Assembly (NCBI GenBank): GCA_023418755.1
Contig: JAEZZE010000033.1
Coordinates: 1 to 14,067, forward strand
Direction of reading: 5' to 3'
Length of the DNA: 14,067 nt
Source: Bacillota bacterium
GTDB lineage: Bacteria; Bacillota; Bacilli; Paenibacillales; Paenibacillaceae
Made by a program: the position numbers and the translations under genes. Below the pieces are notes generated by a model that saw only the letters and a program-made list of their open reading frames with translations, was not told where the DNA came from and ran no database searches. Numbering within the stretch: position 1 is the stretch's first letter; every line of letters begins with the position of its first letter. Below, one piece after another: positions 6,578-13,646 of the stretch.

Positions 6578-6803
6578 GAGCTCGCCGCACGGGCTTATTG
6601 GCCTGAACTGGGCCTGAATGCGACTGATAAGCTCGCCGTACGGGCTTATTGGCCTGGGCTGACCCCGGATGCGATTGATAAGCTCGCCGCGCGGGCTTAT
6701 TGGCCTAGGCTGGGCCCGGATGCGACTGTTAAGCTCGCCGTGCGGGCTTATTGGCCTGGGCTGGGCCCGGATGCGACTGTTAAGCTCGCCTCACGGGCTT
6801 TTT
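6578..6803 (+). repeat. 51-bp tandem repeat array, four units plus a fifth core
   Basis: Units start at 6578, 6629, 6680, 6731 and 6782, an exact period of 51 bp; the fifth holds only the core. Each core forms a hairpin with AAGCTCG pairing with CGGGCTT (7 bp including one G-T) over a 5-nt loop CCGYR. Only the plus strand pairs fully; the minus strand has a C-A mismatch in place of G-T. Units 3 and 4 differ at 2 positions, unit 2 differs from unit 4 at about 5 and unit 1 at about 8, so copies age leftward. The 17-codon plus-strand frame is open throughout (KLAVRAYWPGLGPDATV-type units) from the TAA at 6551 to a TAG at 6806, but so is a second frame and no proper start is present. Confidence 0.92.
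6782..6803 (+). terminator. Terminator-like last unit of the 51-bp array
   Basis: The last core has the stem AAGCTCG/CGGGCTT over loop CCTCA and runs into CTTTTTCC, whereas the inner units continue CTTATTGG. This is a short plus-strand terminator. It could end transcription from the small frame at 6302-6553 or insulate mmpL from antisense reading. Confidence 0.4.
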
Positions 6804-6859
6804 CCTAGAAGTGTTGTGGGTCATGATTAGGTCTCCAAGAGATATATGCATCTTCATAT

Positions 6860-7001
6860 ATGCTATCGTTAATCATTCGGGACACCCCGCTTGCGGAACC
6901 GTTCCCGGGCAAACGTGCTATTTATTCGGCTTTCTCCCGTCCGCGAAGCGCTCCCGGGCAAACGTGCTATTTATTCGGCTTTTCTCCCGTCCGCGAAGCG
7001 C
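6860..7001 (-). repeat. 49/50-bp tandem repeat at the 3' end of mmpL
   Basis: Two almost identical units lie side by side: 6903-6951 (49 bp) and 6952-7001 (50 bp). The only clear internal difference is the length of a T-run on the plus strand, TTT at 6931-6933 and TTTT at 6980-6983. A third, diverged unit precedes them on the left: its CATTCGG ends at 6880, exactly 49 bp from the matching TATTCGG ending at 6929, and CCCCGCTTGCGGAACCG lines up with CCCGTCCGCGAAGCGC. The mmpL stop codon lies inside the middle unit. Confidence 0.88.
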
Positions 7002-10000
7002 GCCCGGCAACGCCATCAGCGCCGGAACGAGCATCGGCAGCAGGACGAAGACGAGTACGACCAGACCGACGATCACGGCCGTGGCCATCTCGATGAGCAG
7101 CACCAGCCCCGAAGGCATCAGCGTAGCGAAGGTTCCGCCGAGAATGACCATCGCGGAGATGATGACGCCGCCCACGCTTCGCGTCGCGCGTTTGATCGCT
7201 TCTTGATGATCGATGTCCCCGTATTCCTTATAGCGCATCATCAGGAAGATGCCGTAGTCGACGCCGACGGCGACGATGACGATGAAGGAGAAAAACGGCA
7301 CGAACGAAGACAGGCCTTCCGTTCCGAGAATATATTCGGCGACCAGCTTCGACGCGCCCATGGCGACGTAGTACGAAGCGATAAGCGACACGACGATGTA
7401 AAGCGCCGGCAGCAGGGATCGGATAACCATCAGCAGCACCAGGAACACGCTGACGATGACGATGATCGCCGCGCTGTTGAAGGAGGCGAGCTGGGATTCG
7501 TTCATATCGTGCGTGATCGAGGTCGGTCCCGCCGCTCCGCGCGCCGCATCGGCCAGCACGGTTCCGTCCAGGCGGCTGTCCGTCGTTTCGTTGATTCGAT
7601 CGATAATCTCCAACGCTTCCGGCGAATAAGGATCTTCGTTCAACACGACGATCAACTTGGTTATCCTACGGTCCTTGGACATGAAGGCATCCTTCGCCTG
7701 GCCGAACTGTTCGCTCTCGAGCGCCTCCCTCGGAATGAAGAACGTCTTCGTCGTCCCCATCTGCACGAGGAAATCCCCTGTTTGCTTCAAGCCGTCCGAG
7801 ATGTCGGACAGCCCCTGACCGCTTTGTTGCAGTCCGTCCTTCAATTGATCGAATCCCCCGGTCAGAGCTCCGAGCCCTTCGTACAACCGGGTCTGGCCGG
7901 CCTCTATGTCGGCCAAAGCTCCGCTCAGGCGCTCCATCGAAGCCGCGAGCGTCTTGCCTCCGGTTTGGCCTTGCGTCAAGCCGGCCGACAATTCCTTGGC
8001 TCCCTTCTCCAGTTCCTCCAACCCTCCGACGATCTGCCGCTGCCCCGCGACCAACTGATGCAATCCAGTCGTCGAGGAGGCAAAGCCGGCTTTCAGCTCG
8101 GACGAATTGCGCTCCAGCTCGGAGAAGCCGTCGGCGATGCTCGCCAGGGCGGCGGAGAGCTGCTGCCCCGTGCTTCGCAGCGCCGCATAGTCTTCATCCT
8201 CCGCCAGCTCGCCGTGAGTCTGCCCCAGCTTGGCGATAAGGCCGTTCATCGCGGTCATCCCGCTCTGCAGCTCCGGGATTCCTTTCGCCAGATCCGCGTA
8301 TCCGCCGCCGAGCGCATCGTAGCCTTGGCGCAGCCGATCCAGCGCGTCGGCCAGCACCCCGGTTTGCTTGGCGATGTCCGCCATGCCCCCGCGCAGCTTG
8401 GCGATTCCGTCCTCGAGCGCGTGCCCTCCCCTCGCTCCGTCGCCGATGCCGGACACGATCCGGTTCACCGCGTCGGTGACCTGGTCCAAACCGTCCCGCA
8501 CCTGACCGGTTCCTTCCGCCAGTTGGGCCGCTTGCGAGAAATCCGGAGCGTTCAGCTCGGAACGCATCCGATCCAACCCGTCTTTCACGGCGTCGACGCC
8601 GTCCCGGGAAGCGGCGATGCCCTTGGTCACCTCCGCGGTCTGGCTCTTGATATAGAACTCGTCGATCGGCTTGGCCTGCGGCTGCGTCACGCCGGATACT
8701 TGATTGACGCCCGGAATTTCTCCGATCGCGTTCGTCAGATCGTCGAGCACGGCCAGCGCCTCGTTGTTGTCCAGCGCCTCCTTGCCCTCGATGACGAGAG
8801 TCGTCGGCAAAGCCTGGCCCCTGCTGAAGCGTTCGGCCACGATACCGAACGCCTTGGTCGACGGATGATCGTCTCCGAGCTCCGCCAACTGGTCGAAGCT
8901 GAGCTTCTGCCCGCTCGTAAGGAAGACGGGAACGAGCAGCACGGCGATGACGGCGATCGTCACGATCGGGCGCTTGACGGCCGCATGGGTCAATCCCGCC
9001 ATCAGACCGCTCTCCTTGTGCCCCGCCGTTCCGCGGGACGGCCAGAACAGCTTCGCCCCGAAAGTCTTCATGACGAACGGCGTCAGCGTCAGGATCACGA
9101 GCACTAGGATGACCGTTCCGATGGCGACCACGTTCGCCGACTGATAGATGCCGAAGTCGGAGAACGTCAAGCCCGCGAAGGCGATGAACACGGTCAGAAT
9201 GCTGTAGATAATCGTCTTTCCCGCGGTTCGGTAGGAAGCGACGATCGCCTCGTCCGTCGTTTTGCCTTGCGCGAGTTCTTCTTTGAACCGGTTGAAAAGC
9301 AGGATGTTGTAATCCGTCCCAATTCCGAAGAGAATCAGCACGAGCAGCATCTGCGTCACGCTGGTAATCGGAAATTCCAGCTTTTCGATCAACTGGGCGG
9401 CTATGCCCATCGACACTAAGTACGAAATGCCTACCGTAAGCAGCGACACGATAGGAATGACCGCTGAACGGAACATCAGCAGCAGCACGACCAGAATGAA
9501 TATAACCGTCAGCGCGGCGCTCTTCTCGACCCCGGCGATCGTCGCCTTCAAGTAATCGTTCTCGATAAAATCCTCGCCGGTCAAATAAAACTGGACCTGC
9601 ACGCCCTTGAGCGCATCCGCGAACTGCTCGCCGATCTCGTCGACGCTTCGTCCGTTAATCTGGAGCACGAACGGCACCATGACCGTCGTGCGGTCTTTGG
9701 AGATCAACTGCTCGCCGGCCTCCGGGGAGGAGAACGGATCGATCAGCTCGGCGGCGCCAAGCGCGTCCTGCCGGGCCTTGATCTCCCCGATTCCCGCTTC
9801 GATCTGCTTCATGTCGCCCTCGGACAGTCCTTCTTCCTTGAAAAAGACGACGATATCGCTCCGGCCCTTCGCGTTGCTCATCTTCTTGAGCAGGTCGTGG
9901 GCGATTACGGCGCGGCTGTCCGCCGGCAGCGGATTCTGTCCGCGCTCGTGCAAAATGGCGTTAACGTCAGGCTGAATGACCGTCAATACGACGGTAACGG

Positions 10001-10049
10001 CCAGCCATACGGCCAAGAGCGCCCAACGCCAGCGAATAATTTGGTGCAT
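6918..10049 (-). CDS. RND/MMPL-family exporter with long YhgE-like helical loop
   Basis: This is a cytoplasmic-membrane exporter of the MMPL branch of the RND superfamily, probably proton-driven; the substrate (drug, lipid or peptide) cannot be told from sequence. The 1043 residues show one membrane segment near 7-25, an extracytoplasmic domain (about 30-175), five segments (about 178-330), another at about 360-378, a very long loop (about 380-855), and five more segments (about 858-1015). Each half has the proton-relay Asp-Tyr pair: GTDYN (Asp246-Tyr247) and VDYG (Asp931-Tyr932). Residues about 470-760 are a helical repeat region with GxxxL-type spacing, as in YhgE/Pip proteins. ATG 10049 has AGGAG 9 nt upstream. 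It follows tetR by 22 nt and is surely co-transcribed and controlled by it. The C-terminal 20 residues (1024-1043) come from a tandem repeat and look recently added. I saw no clear terminator after it. Confidence 0.93.
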   Translation of the reverse strand: MHQIIRWRWALLAVWLAVTVVLTVIQPDVNAILHERGQNPLPADSRAVIAHDLLKKMSNAKGRSDIVVFFKEEGLSEGDMKQIEAGIGEIKARQDALGAAELIDPFSSPEAGEQLISKDRTTVMVPFVLQINGRSVDEIGEQFADALKGVQVQFYLTGEDFIENDYLKATIAGVEKSAALTVIFILVVLLLMFRSAVIPIVSLLTVGISYLVSMGIAAQLIEKLEFPITSVTQMLLVLILFGIGTDYNILLFNRFKEELAQGKTTDEAIVASYRTAGKTIIYSILTVFIAFAGLTFSDFGIYQSANVVAIGTVILVLVILTLTPFVMKTFGAKLFWPSRGTAGHKESGLMAGLTHAAVKRPIVTIAVIAVLLVPVFLTSGQKLSFDQLAELGDDHPSTKAFGIVAERFSRGQALPTTLVIEGKEALDNNEALAVLDDLTNAIGEIPGVNQVSGVTQPQAKPIDEFYIKSQTAEVTKGIAASRDGVDAVKDGLDRMRSELNAPDFSQAAQLAEGTGQVRDGLDQVTDAVNRIVSGIGDGARGGHALEDGIAKLRGGMADIAKQTGVLADALDRLRQGYDALGGGYADLAKGIPELQSGMTAMNGLIAKLGQTHGELAEDEDYAALRSTGQQLSAALASIADGFSELERNSSELKAGFASSTTGLHQLVAGQRQIVGGLEELEKGAKELSAGLTQGQTGGKTLAASMERLSGALADIEAGQTRLYEGLGALTGGFDQLKDGLQQSGQGLSDISDGLKQTGDFLVQMGTTKTFFIPREALESEQFGQAKDAFMSKDRRITKLIVVLNEDPYSPEALEIIDRINETTDSRLDGTVLADAARGAAGPTSITHDMNESQLASFNSAAIIVIVSVFLVLLMVIRSLLPALYIVVSLIASYYVAMGASKLVAEYILGTEGLSSFVPFFSFIVIVAVGVDYGIFLMMRYKEYGDIDHQEAIKRATRSVGGVIISAMVILGGTFATLMPSGLVLLIEMATAVIVGLVVLVFVLLPMLVPALMALPGALRGREKSRINSTFARERFADGRKPNK

Positions 10050-10071
10050 CCGATCCCTCTCCTCTACTCTC

Positions 10072-10701
10072 TCAGTTTCGATACGTCTCCAAGCGCTTCT
10101 CTATCCCGCCGCCGAACACGTCGATCATTCGCTCGACCAGGAATCCGAGCTTCTCGGAATCTTGGTATTTCCCGGTAATCCACGCCACGCTCTCGATCAG
10201 CGTTGCCGACAGCATGCCGACCTCGATCCGCTCGTCTTCGTTCAGCGCCCCTTTCGCGGCTTTGGCCGCCGAGAACGCCTTAGATAACAGGCTCTCGACG
10301 AATCCGGTAAGCTCGCTGCGGATGCTTTCGTACTTCGATCCTTCGCTGCGGCACAGCAACAACAGCAGACTGGGGCCGGAAGCCTTCAGCAACCCGACCA
10401 ACGTCATTTTCACGCGGTCGAAAAAGCTCGTTCGCGCCTGGGTATCCCACCCGCTCGTCATGATGGCGTCGGCCATCCGCAAGTACTCTTGCGCATACCG
10501 GCTGTACTCTGCGTACAGGGGGCCGACTATGGCGTCGAACAGATCCTCCTTGTTGCGGAAATACCGATAAATATTGCCCGAAGTCATTCCCGCCGCGGCC
10601 GCGATCCGGCGCATCGAAGCTTCCGAGTAACCGCTCTGCCGAAACTCCTCGTATGCGGCGAGCACGATGGCGTTGCGCACTTCCTCCTTCAAAACCTGCA
10701 T
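10072..10701 (-). CDS. TetR/AcrR-family transcriptional regulator
   Basis: A 209-residue repressor-type protein: N-terminal helix-turn-helix at about residues 28-55 (MRRIAAAAGMTSGNIYRYF followed by RNKEDLF), then an all-helical ligand-binding and dimerisation domain. It is the first gene of a two-gene unit with the MMPL exporter and most likely represses its own operon until an exporter substrate binds. ATG 10701 has AGGTGA 6 nt upstream. The gene and its likely operator are adjacent, typical of local self-regulating TetR-efflux pairs. The ligand is unknown. Confidence 0.95.
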   Translation of the reverse strand: MQVLKEEVRNAIVLAAYEEFRQSGYSEASMRRIAAAAGMTSGNIYRYFRNKEDLFDAIVGPLYAEYSRYAQEYLRMADAIMTSGWDTQARTSFFDRVKMTLVGLLKASGPSLLLLLCRSEGSKYESIRSELTGFVESLLSKAFSAAKAAKGALNEDERIEVGMLSATLIESVAWITGKYQDSEKLGFLVERMIDVFGGGIEKRLETYRN

Positions 10702-10714
10702 TAGTAATCACCTG

Positions 10715-10728
10715 ATCATTATTATGAT
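10715..10728. promoter_or_regulatory. Candidate TetR operator
   Basis: A perfect inverted repeat ATCAT-4-ATGAT lies between the -10 box and the tetR start, overlapping the expected transcript start region. A dimeric TetR-type repressor bound here would block its own promoter. It is short and AT-rich, so chance is possible; a longer, imperfect palindrome (to TTAATATTAT at 10729-10738) may be the real site. Confidence 0.45.
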
Positions 10729-10734
10729 GTTAAT

Positions 10735-10764
10735 ATTATAACTCCGAAGCCCGGAATAGAACAA
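10735..10764 (-). promoter_or_regulatory. Promoter of the tetR-mmpL unit
   Basis: A perfect TATAAT (10740-10735 on the minus strand) lies 18 bp after TTGTTC (10764-10759), which matches the -35 consensus at TTG only. The tetR start is 34 nt downstream of the -10 box. The AT-rich patch 10705-10800 stands out against GC-rich surroundings. Confidence 0.65.
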
Positions 10765-10827
10765 TTTACAAAAATGTGAACATACCCGCAATTTTTATCC
10801 CTGCATCCGATCCCGAATCCGAACCCC

Positions 10828-10955
10828 TAGCGTCACCGCACATGCTTATCCCAAATTTCTCCCCGGCTCCAAACTCATAGCGTCACCGCATGTGCTTATT
10901 CCCGACTTACTCTCCTCTCATCCGGGCCCACAGTTTTACCACGCGGTGCTTATCC
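10828..10955 (+). repeat. Degenerate ~50-bp repeats between tetR and clpC
   Basis: TAGCGTCACCGCA followed by a YRTGCTTATY block occurs at 10828 and again 50 bp later at 10878. A weaker third unit (AGTTTTACCACGCGGTGCTT) begins at 10932, 54 bp after the second. The core resembles that of the 51-bp array: both have AGC, TC, CCG, a YR step and GCTTATY in the same order. As there, the short stem AGCG/TGCT pairs better on the plus strand (G-T) than on the minus strand (A-C mismatch). No reading frame or RNA gene was seen between 10765 and 11100. Confidence 0.65.
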
Positions 10956-10998
10956 TTCCCGGAATTCCCGTCTTTCTCCGCAAAAACTGCGAACAGCC

Positions 10999-11079
10999 AG
11001 GCACGACTTCGGGACCCGCCGAGAAACTTCCGATGGAGGCTCAACTAGGCACGACTCCGGGCGCGTCGCTTAACTAGGC
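10999..11079. repeat. Short imperfect direct repeats near the clpC terminator
   Basis: AGGCACGACTTCGGG at 10999 recurs as AGGCACGACTCCGGG at 11047, 48 bp apart, and AACTAGGC occurs at 11043 and 11072. These are again close to a 50-bp period and may be old units of the same kind of intergenic repeat. No gene is visible here. Confidence 0.45.
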
Positions 11080-11100
11080 GAATCCCGTCTATCCGCAAAT

Positions 11101-11146
11101 AAAAAAGCCGTCCCACAGGTCGCAATCGACCTTGCGGAACGGCTTT
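11101..11146 (-). terminator. Rho-independent terminator of the clpC operon
   Basis: On the minus strand AAAGCCGT pairs with ACGGCTTT, with an inner GGTCG/CGACC stem over a 4-nt loop, then TTTTTTATTT follows. It begins about 17 nt after the clpC stop. This closes the mcsB-clpC transcript and separates it from tetR-mmpL and from radA. Confidence 0.93.
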
Positions 11147-11163
11147 CTATTCCTATGCCGGGA

Positions 11164-13611
11164 TCAAGCCTTGGACAGCTCGATCTCGTCTTTCTGCTTG
11201 ACGACCAAATTGCCGTCTTCTTCGTCGATGACGAGCGCGTGGCCTTTGGAGATTTTGCCGAGCAGCAGATCCTCCGACAGCCGATCCTCGATGTGCTTCT
11301 GGATCGCTCTGCGCAGCGGACGCGCGCCGTACTGCGGATCGTAGCCTTCCTTCGCCAGGAACGCTTTGGCCGAGTCGGTCAGCTCGAAGCTGACGTTGTG
11401 CTCGACGAGGCGCTTGCGAAGATCGTCGGCCATCAGCGTCACGATCTGAGCGATATGCTCCTCGTTCAGCGGGTGGAAAACGATCGACTCGTCGATCCGG
11501 TTCAGGAACTCCGGCCGGAACGATTTCTTCAGCTCCGCGAGCACCTTCTCCTTCATGTTCTGGTAGTCGCGTCCCGCATCCTGCACCGCCGTGAAGCCGA
11601 GCGTGGAGTTTTTCTTGATCTGCTCCGCGCCGACGTTGGACGTCATGATGATCAGCGTGTTGCGGAAGTCGACCGAACGTCCCTTGGAGTCGGTCAGACG
11701 ACCGTCCTCAAGCACCTGCAGCAGGATGTTGAACACTTCCGGATGGGCTTTCTCGATTTCGTCGAGCAGCACGACCGAGTACGGCTTGCGGCGTACTTTT
11801 TCGGTCAGTTGGCCGCCCTCGTCGTAACCGACGTATCCCGGAGGCGCTCCGACGAGACGGGATGTGGAATGCTTCTCCATATACTCCGACATGTCGATGC
11901 GGATGACCGCGTTCTCGTCGCCGAACATCGCTTCCGCGATCGCGCGGGCCAGCTCCGTCTTCCCGACGCCCGTAGGTCCGAGGAAAATGAAGGAGCCCAT
12001 CGGGCGCTTCGGATCCTTGAGGCCGGCGCGAGCGCGACGAATGGCGCGGGAAACCGCTTTGACGGCTTCCTCCTGGCCGATGACGCGGTCGTGAAGAATG
12101 CTCTCCATTTTCAGCAGGCGCTCCGTCTCTTCCTCGGCAAGCTTGCTGACCGGAATGCCGGTCCAACTGGCCACCACTTGGGCGATATCCTCCGGCGTGA
12201 CCTCGGAGTCGGTGCGGCCTTGCTTTTCCTTCCACTGATTCTTCGTGAAGTCGAGCTCTTCGCGGATTTTCTGCTCGGTGTCGCGCAGAGCGGCCGCTTT
12301 CTCGAACTCCTGGCTCTGGACGGCGGCGTCCTTCTCCTTGCGGATATCTTCGAGACGCGTTTCGAGCTGCTTCAGATTAGGCGGTACCGTGTAAGAATTG
12401 AGCCGAACCTTCGAGCCCGCTTCGTCGATGAGGTCGATCGCTTTGTCCGGCAGGAAACGGTCCGGAATGTAGCGGTCGGACAGCTTCACCGCCGCGTCGA
12501 TCGCTTCGTCGGTAATTTTCACCCGGTGGTGCGCTTCGTAGCGGTCGCGCAGTCCGAGCAAAATTTGCACCGCTTCTTCCGGGGTCGGCTGATCCACCGT
12601 AATCGGCTGGAACCGGCGCTCCAGAGCCGCGTCCTTCTCGATATATTTGCGATATTCGTCCAGCGTCGTCGCGCCGATGCACTGCAGCTCGCCGCGCGCC
12701 AGCGCCGGCTTCAAAATGTTGGAAGCGTCGATCGCGCCCTCCGCGCCGCCCGCCCCGATGAGCGTATGCAGCTCGTCGATGAACAGGATAACGTTGCCGG
12801 CTTGACGGATTTCGTCCATGATTTTCTTCAGACGGTCCTCGAATTCGCCGCGATACTTCGTACCCGCGACGACGGAGCCCATATCCAGCGTCATCACGCG
12901 CTTATCGCGCAGCGTTTCGGGAATTTCGTTGTTGACGATGCGCTGGGCCAACCCTTCGGCGATCGCCGTCTTCCCGACGCCCGGCTCCCCGATAAGCACC
13001 GGGTTGTTCTTCGTCCGGCGGGAGAGCACCTGGATGACGCGCTCGATCTCCTTCTGCCTTCCGATGACCGGGTCGATATGGCCTTCCCGCGCGCTGGCGG
13101 TCAGGTCGCGGGCCAAGCCGTCCAGCGTCGGCGTGCTGACGTTGGCGGACGGACCGTGGTTCTGCGACGCGCTCTCGTTGCTGCCGAGCAGCTGCAGAAC
13201 TTGCTGGCGCGCCTTGTTCAGGCTGATTCCCAGATTGTTCAGCACTCGGGCGGCGACCCCTTCGCCCTCGCGAATAAGGCCGAGCAAAATATGCTCCGTG
13301 CCGACGTACGTGTGACCCAGCTTGCGAGCCTCGTCCATCGACAGTTCGATGACCTTCTTGGCGCGCGGAGTATAAGCGATATTGGTCGGCTGCTCTTGTC
13401 CGCGGCCGATTAACGACTCGACTTCGTCCTGAATTTTCTCCAATCCCAGCCCGAGCGCGATCAGCGCCTTGGCGGCGATGCTCTCCCCTTCCCGGATCAG
13501 ACCGAGAAGAATATGCTCCGTGCCGATATTGTTGTGTCCCAGCCGCACTGCTTCTTCCTGGGCCAAGGCCAATACCTTCTGCGCGCGTTCCGTAAATCTG
13601 CCAAACATCAT
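11164..13611 (-). CDS. clpC: ATP-dependent Clp protease ATP-binding subunit ClpC
   Basis: ClpC is a cytosolic HSP100 hexamer that unfolds proteins and feeds them to ClpP. In Bacillota it recognises phospho-arginine tags made by McsB and adaptors such as MecA. The 815 residues contain two N-terminal Clp_N repeats (about 1-145, each with GTEHILLGLIREGE), AAA+ domain 1 with Walker A GEPGVGKT (208-215) and Walker B (ILFIDE, about 275-280), a UVR-containing middle domain (about 410-465) that separates ClpC from ClpB, and AAA+ domain 2 with Walker A GPTGVGKT (545-552), Walker B LLDE (615-618) and the ClpP-docking LGF loop (681-683). ATG 13611 (MMFGRFTERA) fits Bacillus ClpC and has AGGAGGT 7 nt upstream; an in-frame GTG at 13620 lies inside the ribosome binding site and was rejected. 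It follows mcsB by 35 nt. CtsR control is expected, but any operator would lie outside the window. Confidence 0.98.
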   Translation of the reverse strand: MMFGRFTERAQKVLALAQEEAVRLGHNNIGTEHILLGLIREGESIAAKALIALGLGLEKIQDEVESLIGRGQEQPTNIAYTPRAKKVIELSMDEARKLGHTYVGTEHILLGLIREGEGVAARVLNNLGISLNKARQQVLQLLGSNESASQNHGPSANVSTPTLDGLARDLTASAREGHIDPVIGRQKEIERVIQVLSRRTKNNPVLIGEPGVGKTAIAEGLAQRIVNNEIPETLRDKRVMTLDMGSVVAGTKYRGEFEDRLKKIMDEIRQAGNVILFIDELHTLIGAGGAEGAIDASNILKPALARGELQCIGATTLDEYRKYIEKDAALERRFQPITVDQPTPEEAVQILLGLRDRYEAHHRVKITDEAIDAAVKLSDRYIPDRFLPDKAIDLIDEAGSKVRLNSYTVPPNLKQLETRLEDIRKEKDAAVQSQEFEKAAALRDTEQKIREELDFTKNQWKEKQGRTDSEVTPEDIAQVVASWTGIPVSKLAEEETERLLKMESILHDRVIGQEEAVKAVSRAIRRARAGLKDPKRPMGSFIFLGPTGVGKTELARAIAEAMFGDENAVIRIDMSEYMEKHSTSRLVGAPPGYVGYDEGGQLTEKVRRKPYSVVLLDEIEKAHPEVFNILLQVLEDGRLTDSKGRSVDFRNTLIIMTSNVGAEQIKKNSTLGFTAVQDAGRDYQNMKEKVLAELKKSFRPEFLNRIDESIVFHPLNEEHIAQIVTLMADDLRKRLVEHNVSFELTDSAKAFLAKEGYDPQYGARPLRRAIQKHIEDRLSEDLLLGKISKGHALVIDEEDGNLVVKQKDEIELSKA

Positions 13612-13646
13612 GAGACACACCTCCTAATAAGATAAGAATAAAACAT

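Noticed and set aside
6578..6803. CRISPR array
   Set aside because: Whole 51-bp units repeat without unique spacers, and no cas genes are present.
6842..6861. AT-rich hairpin ATATATG/CATATAT as mmpL terminator
   Set aside because: The stem is weak and AT-only and no T-run follows on the minus strand.
6891..9107. Open frame of 738 codons on the plus strand inside mmpL
   Set aside because: It is antisense to a gene with clear RND motifs, its product is rich in Arg, His, Asp and Gln without domains, and such frames are common opposite GC-rich genes.
11155..13413. Open frame of 752 codons on the plus strand inside clpC
   Set aside because: It lies opposite a complete ClpC with all motifs; the composition is typical of an antisense shadow and it has no ribosome binding site.
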